Shown here one piece after another: positions 12,313 through 18,882 of a stretch of DNA of 18,882 nt. The DNA comes from Isohypsibius dastychi (taxonomy: Eukaryota > Tardigrada > Eutardigrada > Parachela > Isohypsibiidae): contig JAQIWT010000510.1 in assembly GCA_034696485.1 (NCBI GenBank), forward strand, positions 1 through 18,882. Reading direction: 5' to 3'. The notes below the pieces were generated by a model. It was not told where the DNA came from, searched no databases, and worked only from the letters and a program-made list of their open reading frames with translations. Each line of letters begins with the position of its first letter. Position 1 is the stretch's first letter. The position numbers were made by a program, and so were the translations under genes.

Positions 12313-13913
12313 ATGGCGCCATCGGATCCGTTGAGGTAAAATCACAGATGTTTCAAAAAGTTCCGAATCTATTCATGGCTAAATTTCTTTTCTTTAGCAT
12401 CATGGATAAGAAGGAAAAATCGCTGCAGAAACTGGTATCAGATGACACGTACATCAACAACAGCGCGCAAAATTGCTCATTTAGATGTTTTCAGCTTTCC
12501 GGCTCAAGGAAAGACGGGCGAAACCTGGATACTTTCCCCGCTTCTTCTTTTGCTGTTACCAAATGTAAATCTTGTTGAAGCTTCTTTAACGATTTGTTGA
12601 CAACTGTTTTCTTCACCTACAGCCACTCATCCTGCAGACGTCTCCGTCACGGTCGCGTTCGGTGGAACACGCGTTTACTGCAACCTGGCTCGCGTAAGTG
12701 ACCAAAAATGTTTAAATTCGCAATTTGCATGTTTTACGTTTTACCACTGTTCCATTTTAGAATATCGTGAAATACGCACCTGGAATGCGGAGCACGGGTA
12801 AGAAGCTTTCACCTGCAGAAATATCCTAAAAGACACTCCGAGGCGAATTTTCAATCTGGGTACCAAGTTGTAATTTGGGTCACTTCTCTTTCTAGTTTTC
12901 CGCTTTTTTGAGCCTGGAACGAATGCCGGTGAACACTACGGAGAAGGTGACTTCATGGACGATTTTCAAGATATTGAGGTGGACGACAGCGAAGAAAAGG
13001 CCTCATTGAATTTGGAGCGCGAGTCGATAATAGAAAGATTAGTTGAAGAGTGAATATTTTTTCATAATCCATTTGACGTATAATTTATTTTGCTTTTTTA
13101 GGTTTGATTGTATTGACCGGTCGGTGTTGGATCTGGTTCCTGGCAGAGTGAGTTTCGTCTTTCACAAAACATTTCATACGAGTTGTTTTTAAACGGTTCT
13201 TTTTAGTTTGTGTTACGTCTGACCTTTACATTCACGGTGCTGCAAGATGATGGCTGTGTTTTGGATTCCGCCGTAATGGGGCTCTTGGCGGTGCTGCAAA
13301 GAGGTAGAAAGGTCAATCACTTGTGGTTTTGGATTTCCGGTCATTGTGGGTTTTTTTCAGCTCAAATGCCTTACTTCGCTTATTCCACCGAAGATGAACA
13401 ACTGGTTTATGACTGGAATAAAGCAGGATCTCCCATTCCAATCTTGAAGAAACCCGAGATTCTAAGCACCTTCGCCTTGTTTTGCAATTCGTAAGTAGAT
13501 CAGCTGGGAATTTTTTATGAATGAACTAAATTCACATTGTTAAATATTTTATCACCAGACAAAGTGAAGCCGCCGTTCCTGTCGTAATTCATGGTCCAAC
13601 TGCAGAGGAGGAGGATTTAGCAGACGCTGTTATTATTGTCGTGTCGGAATCGGCATCGAGACTGTCATTCTTCCAAGTTTTCAGTACGTTGCAATTTTAG
13701 TTCAGTGGAAAGTTTGCTGATTTTGAACGAATGTATGCCGATTTTGCAGAAGGATATCTCACTACTCCGCTGTCGACAGATATATTCAGCCAGATCACCG
13801 AAGCTGCATACCGGCAACGCGAATCTTCACTGAAAGTTCTTAGCGGCGCGCCGTCGGAAGGCCTGTTGTTCCCGGCGAAGTCCAGCAGTCTTCGAAAACT
13901 GGAGCTGTCTTGA
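12313..13913 (+). CDS. EXOSC9: RNase PH-fold RNA exosome ring subunit, best match EXOSC9/Rrp45
   Basis: Core ring protein of the 3'-5' RNA exosome in nucleus and cytoplasm; animal ring subunits are structural, not catalytic. Preferred exons: 12313-12335, 12398-12434, 12495-12564, 12623-12693, 12761-12797, 12896-13049, 13102-13147, 13207-13303, 13361-13490, 13559-13683, 13750-13913, giving 317 residues. Retaining the 60-nt intron 12435-12494 leaves the frame open and gives 337 residues. Evidence: the DGR motif at 27-29; GGTRVYC; FEPG at about 84-87, as in Rrp45; a CID motif at 134-136; then TVLQDDGCVLDSAVMGLLA, the conserved core strand and helix of this fold. Later comes PIPILKKPEILSTFALF, which parallels the Rrp45 segment before its second strand. 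Odd points are an acidic insertion at about 88-118 and no long basic tail. Identity within the ring (EXOSC9 or EXOSC8) is less certain than the fold. An internal ATG at 12402 is an alternative start. Confidence 0.72.
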
Positions 13914-14039
13914 TAAAAATAGTGAAGTTATGTTGATGTTTTGATGGTTCTCTGTTTTGTGTCGAAAAAATTCTCGAGATACTGGCTTTTTTTGTCATAG
14001 CTAGGGATTTAGCTACTGTTCCGTGAACGGGCAAGTCAG

Positions 14040-14045
14040 AATAAA
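14040..14045 (+). terminator. Polyadenylation signal AATAAA for the exosome gene
   Basis: AATAAA lies 127 bases after the stop codon. Confidence 0.6.
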
Positions 14046-14152
14046 AATACTTCCGTCTCCGTGTGAGTGTGAATTTTGATCGAAGGCTATGCGCATACTA
14101 AAAGAAGCAGCACTCTGCGGACAGCGAGGTGGATAGCGGTATGTCTTTTCCG

Positions 14153-14170
14153 AATCAATCAATCAATCAA
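14153..14170. repeat. (AATC)4 microsatellite in the RPL13 promoter region
   Basis: Four perfect AATC units followed by AA lie about 110 bases upstream of the inferred 5' UTR splice donor. It is probably a simple-sequence repeat. Confidence 0.8.
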
Positions 14171-14400
14171 CTCCTACACGCGGTGGTCGGGAACTTTTCA
14201 GACATCCGTGCTTGGGTTTTCGTGGTTCTCGCTGTTTTAATCCATCTTTGATTGCGCCGCATCTGGCTGATCTTCGCGGTGAGTTGATGATTCTTATGTT
14301 CTGGTTGAGATTACGAATTGTGTGGCTCTGTGATTTCGACTACCATTTGCTGTCTGAAAATTGGAGCCGCCAATAAAATCGCGATTTCTTGTTTCAGAAA

Positions 14401-15542
14401 ATGCATTTCGGAAACCAGGCTATCCCTAACAATCATTTCCACAAGAAATGGCAGCGTCATGTAAAAACCTGGTTCGATCAACCGGCCAAAAAGCAGCGAA
14501 GGATAAAGCGTCGGTTGAAGAAGGCCAGGGAGATTGCTCCTCGTCCTCTCGGACTTTTGCGTCCCGTTGTTCGTTGTCCCACCATCAGATATAATAAGAA
14601 AGTTCGCGCTGGCAAAGGATTCACAATTGAAGAGCTTGCGGTACGTAGCACATATTACTCGTGTGGTTGATATTTTCTTATTTGGTATTTGTTCGAATGT
14701 TTTGCTAGCAAATTCCTTGATAATTTTGCCTTCTGCTTTTTCACGATTTAGATTGCTCCTTGTGAATATTAGACTGTAGATTTGTGTTTAGTGATCATGT
14801 TTGTCCGGGCATTAACTTCATGCTGTCTTCCAGGCTGCCGGAATTAAGAAACAGTTGGCTCGCACCATCGGAATTGCCGTCGACCATCGTCGACGCAACA
14901 AGAGCGTGGAATCCCTTCAGTTGAACACCCAGCGTTTGAAAGAATACCGATCCAAACTTATCCTCTTCCCCCGCAAGAAGGGAGGAAAACTCCATGCCGG
15001 AGAAGCCACGGTAAATAAATGGTGGTCTATGACTCTGTGTGCCTTCTGATATTGGGGCTTCGGCGATTGAACGGAGAACTGTTATCGTTAGTTGTTGATT
15101 TCATAGTTTCGAATTATTTGCTTGTGTTAGTTTTTCAGTTAAAAAAATATTTACACTTGTTCTTGTTTTGAGAATGGAAGCTGTGAAGAATGTTGAACTT
15201 GGACTTGCACATATTTTTATGAATTTTTTTCAGCCCGAGGAACGCAGCAAGGCAGTTCAGCTTTCTGGTCGCGATCTGATGCCCATCAGACAGGAATATG
15301 CGAGGGAAAAGATTCGCGCCATCACCGATGCCGAACGAACGTTTAAAGCCTATGAGCATCTTCGCAGAGCTCGCGGAGCAGCCAAATCGGTTGGCCGCAA
15401 GGAGAAGAAGGCCAAGGAACGAGAACAGGAGTTGGTTCCTGGAGCTGCAAAGGCAGGAAAAGAACCCAAGGCAGAGAAAGTAAAAGAGCCAAAGGAACCG
15501 AAAGCGCCTAAGGAAAAGAAGCCCAAGCCAGCGAAAGAATAA
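14401..15542 (+). CDS. RpL13: 60S ribosomal protein L13 (eL13), 3 coding exons
   Basis: Structural protein of the large ribosomal subunit. Exons 14401-14640, 14834-15010 and 15234-15542 are all phase 0 and give 241 residues. The N-terminus [20 protein letters not shown], with DQPAKKQRR after it, is the family hallmark and resembles arthropod L13. Further matches are [66 protein letters not shown] and the late segment [17 protein letters not shown]. The start is the first ATG after the 5' UTR intron; the frame is open for a few codons upstream, but those lie in the intron. The protein is about 30 residues longer than human L13 (211) because of a tail with repeated KEPK/PKEPK-like units. A strong minus-strand open frame over exon 3 is a shadow of this basic coding sequence. 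Confidence 0.96.
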
Positions 15543-15608
15543 GATCAAGCTCTTTTCGAAACTTTTCTTGTTCTTGATGTTAACCGATTTCATTCTTTTG
15601 GAGGAGAA

Positions 15609-15614
15609 AATAAA
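15609..15614 (+). terminator. Polyadenylation signal AATAAA for RPL13
   Basis: AATAAA lies 66 bases after the stop codon, giving the short 3' UTR usual for ribosomal protein mRNAs. Confidence 0.7.
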
Positions 15615-15713
15615 ATCAATTCCGGTCTTCGAGAGTGGTTCATGACTCCAAAATCTTGTTGAAATTTCTCCCATAGTAGGCCTGTTGGATAGACTCGTTT
15701 CCGGTCTGCGTGG

Positions 15714-15773
15714 CCAATAGGGATATAGCCAGTTGATTGCCAGCCAATAAGGATTTCACGAATTCATCGCCAG
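15714..15773. repeat. Two 30-bp imperfect tandem repeats, each starting with CCAATA
   Basis: Copies 15714-15743 and 15744-15773 agree at about 22 of 30 positions. Both start CCAATA, carry GGAT at positions 8-11 and end GCCAG. A third copy begins at 15774 (CCAATA) and degenerates. Confidence 0.75.
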
Positions 15774-15894
15774 CCAATACGGCCAGCAGTAGGTAGTGCG
15801 AGGCAATTGCAGACCAATAGCGAAGGGGTGGCCTTTTCTTCTTTCTCTCAACGCCTGTCAGTCAGAATTGTGTCAGACGCTATCAAATTCCAAT
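15714..15894 (+). promoter_or_regulatory. CCAAT-box array upstream of beta-tubulin
   Basis: CCAAT occurs on the plus strand at 15714, 15744, 15774 and 15814, each preceded by two purines as NF-Y prefers. A fifth copy starts at 15890 but has TT before it. The first three are exactly 30 bp apart and the fourth 40 bp further, close to whole helical turns. TCAGT-type initiator-like words lie near 15858 and 15894. NF-Y use is inferred from the motif. Confidence 0.6.
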
Positions 15895-16032
15895 CAGTCG
15901 GTTGAATTTTTCAGAATCGCGAGCTCTCGTCGTTTTGTGATTTATCCTGCGATTCGGTCAAAGCAGCCGTTATTTTCGAAATCTTGGTCCTTGTGAAAAT
16001 ATCAATCGTAAAATACTCGCCCATCCATCATA

Positions 16033-18382
<2,350 letters not shown>

Positions 18383-18882
18383 ACATTTTGAGGTGACTGT
18401 TTTGTAACTCGATTTTTACAGTGTAAATCGGTAAACCAGCTTTGTTGGTGTTTTATGGGCGTTTTTGCACTTAACATACTTTACATGTTTTGCTGTTATA
18501 TATTTTGGCCCAGCTGTTGCGCGCTCTGAAAAATGAATCTGATCTTATGATGGACTTCAGAAACCCCCGCCTATAGGTGTCGCTGGTAGCTGCTCTTGCG
18601 GCTGCAGTCAGAAATCACCTTTTTTCCTGACTTCAGTTTTTTGTAAGAAGACCAAAATTAACACGAGGAAATATTTTTGGTTTTTAATTTAACGTTAGAA
18701 CGGACCGTGAAGTTCAGGTGGATACCGCTGAACTAATATTGCTTTTTCTAATTACAGTAAAGGAGGGATTAGTATACGTTTTGTTCGTAAAATGAAAAGA
18801 ATCGCAGAAACAAGTCAGTTGGAAGTAACTTGGCGGAGAAATGAGCAAAAGAGACATCCCGCTGATAAAGACTGTTTGTATA
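18383..18882. other. Sequence downstream of beta-tubulin, no gene seen
   Basis: This should hold the tubulin 3' UTR. I find no AATAAA and no open frame of note on either strand. Confidence 0.5.

Larger units (their letters stand above)
13914..14400 (+). promoter_or_regulatory. Exosome gene 3' end and RPL13 promoter with probable 5' UTR intron
   Basis: No separate gene seen. The exosome gene's AATAAA is at 14040-14045. RPL13 probably has a non-coding first exon ending at 14278, followed by an intron at 14279-14397 (GTGAGT donor, TTGTTTCAG acceptor) that ends three bases before the start codon. Pyrimidine-rich tracts at about 14143-14150 and 14220-14250 could hold the transcription start expected for a ribosomal protein gene, but I cannot place it. 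Confidence 0.5.

Noticed and set aside
14279-14397. Possible C/D snoRNA in the RPL13 5' UTR intron (TGATGA at 14285, CTGA at 14354)
   Set aside because: The C box lies only six bases into the intron, directly behind the splice donor, the terminal stem is not convincing, and I could not identify a guide sequence.
14641-15233. snoRNAs in the two other RPL13 introns
   Set aside because: I found no matching pair of C and D boxes with a closing stem in either intron.
15135-15674. 179-codon open frame on the minus strand
   Set aside because: It lies opposite the Lys/Arg-rich RPL13 exon 3 and is hydrophobic low-complexity sequence, a shadow of AAG/GAA-rich coding DNA.

Overview
This is animal nuclear DNA. 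Six protein-coding genes can be rebuilt exon by exon. Their introns are mostly 48-100 nt, with gt...ag ends and usually a TTTCAG-type acceptor, and canonical AATAAA signals follow most of them. Short introns, tight gene spacing and an arthropod-like L13 N-terminus suggest a compact protostome genome, such as a tardigrade or small crustacean. Beta-tubulin Phe at the benzimidazole-site position 200 is more nematode-like, so I do not name a species.

Layout. 1-4155: AT-rich and gene-poor; no gene model could be built. 4156-6974 (+): 13-exon SLC13/INDY-type carboxylate transporter. 7110-8175: coding-like fragments on both strands, unresolved. 8176-10274 (+): 10-exon STAM, an endosomal sorting adaptor with VHS, UIM and SH3 parts. 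10599-11894 (-): 4-exon WDR5, tail to tail with STAM. 12313-13913 (+): an RNase PH-fold exosome ring subunit, best matched to EXOSC9/Rrp45, head to head with WDR5. 14401-15542 (+): ribosomal protein L13. 16033-18382 (+): 9-exon beta-tubulin behind an array of CCAAT boxes. 18383-18882: downstream sequence with no gene seen.

The genes are mostly housekeeping: metabolite transport, endosomal sorting, chromatin, RNA processing, translation and cytoskeleton. They do not form one pathway. I see no mobile element, CRISPR array or new multi-gene system.

The points most worth checking lie inside known families. WDR5 has changed residues in its arginine-binding (WIN) pocket while the opposite RBBP5-binding face is kept. 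The transporter's second SNT motif reads SNA. The exosome subunit has an acidic insertion and a stop-free, in-frame 60-nt intron. Helically spaced CCAAT boxes on a 30-bp repeat lie upstream of a beta-tubulin with an unusual C-terminal tail.
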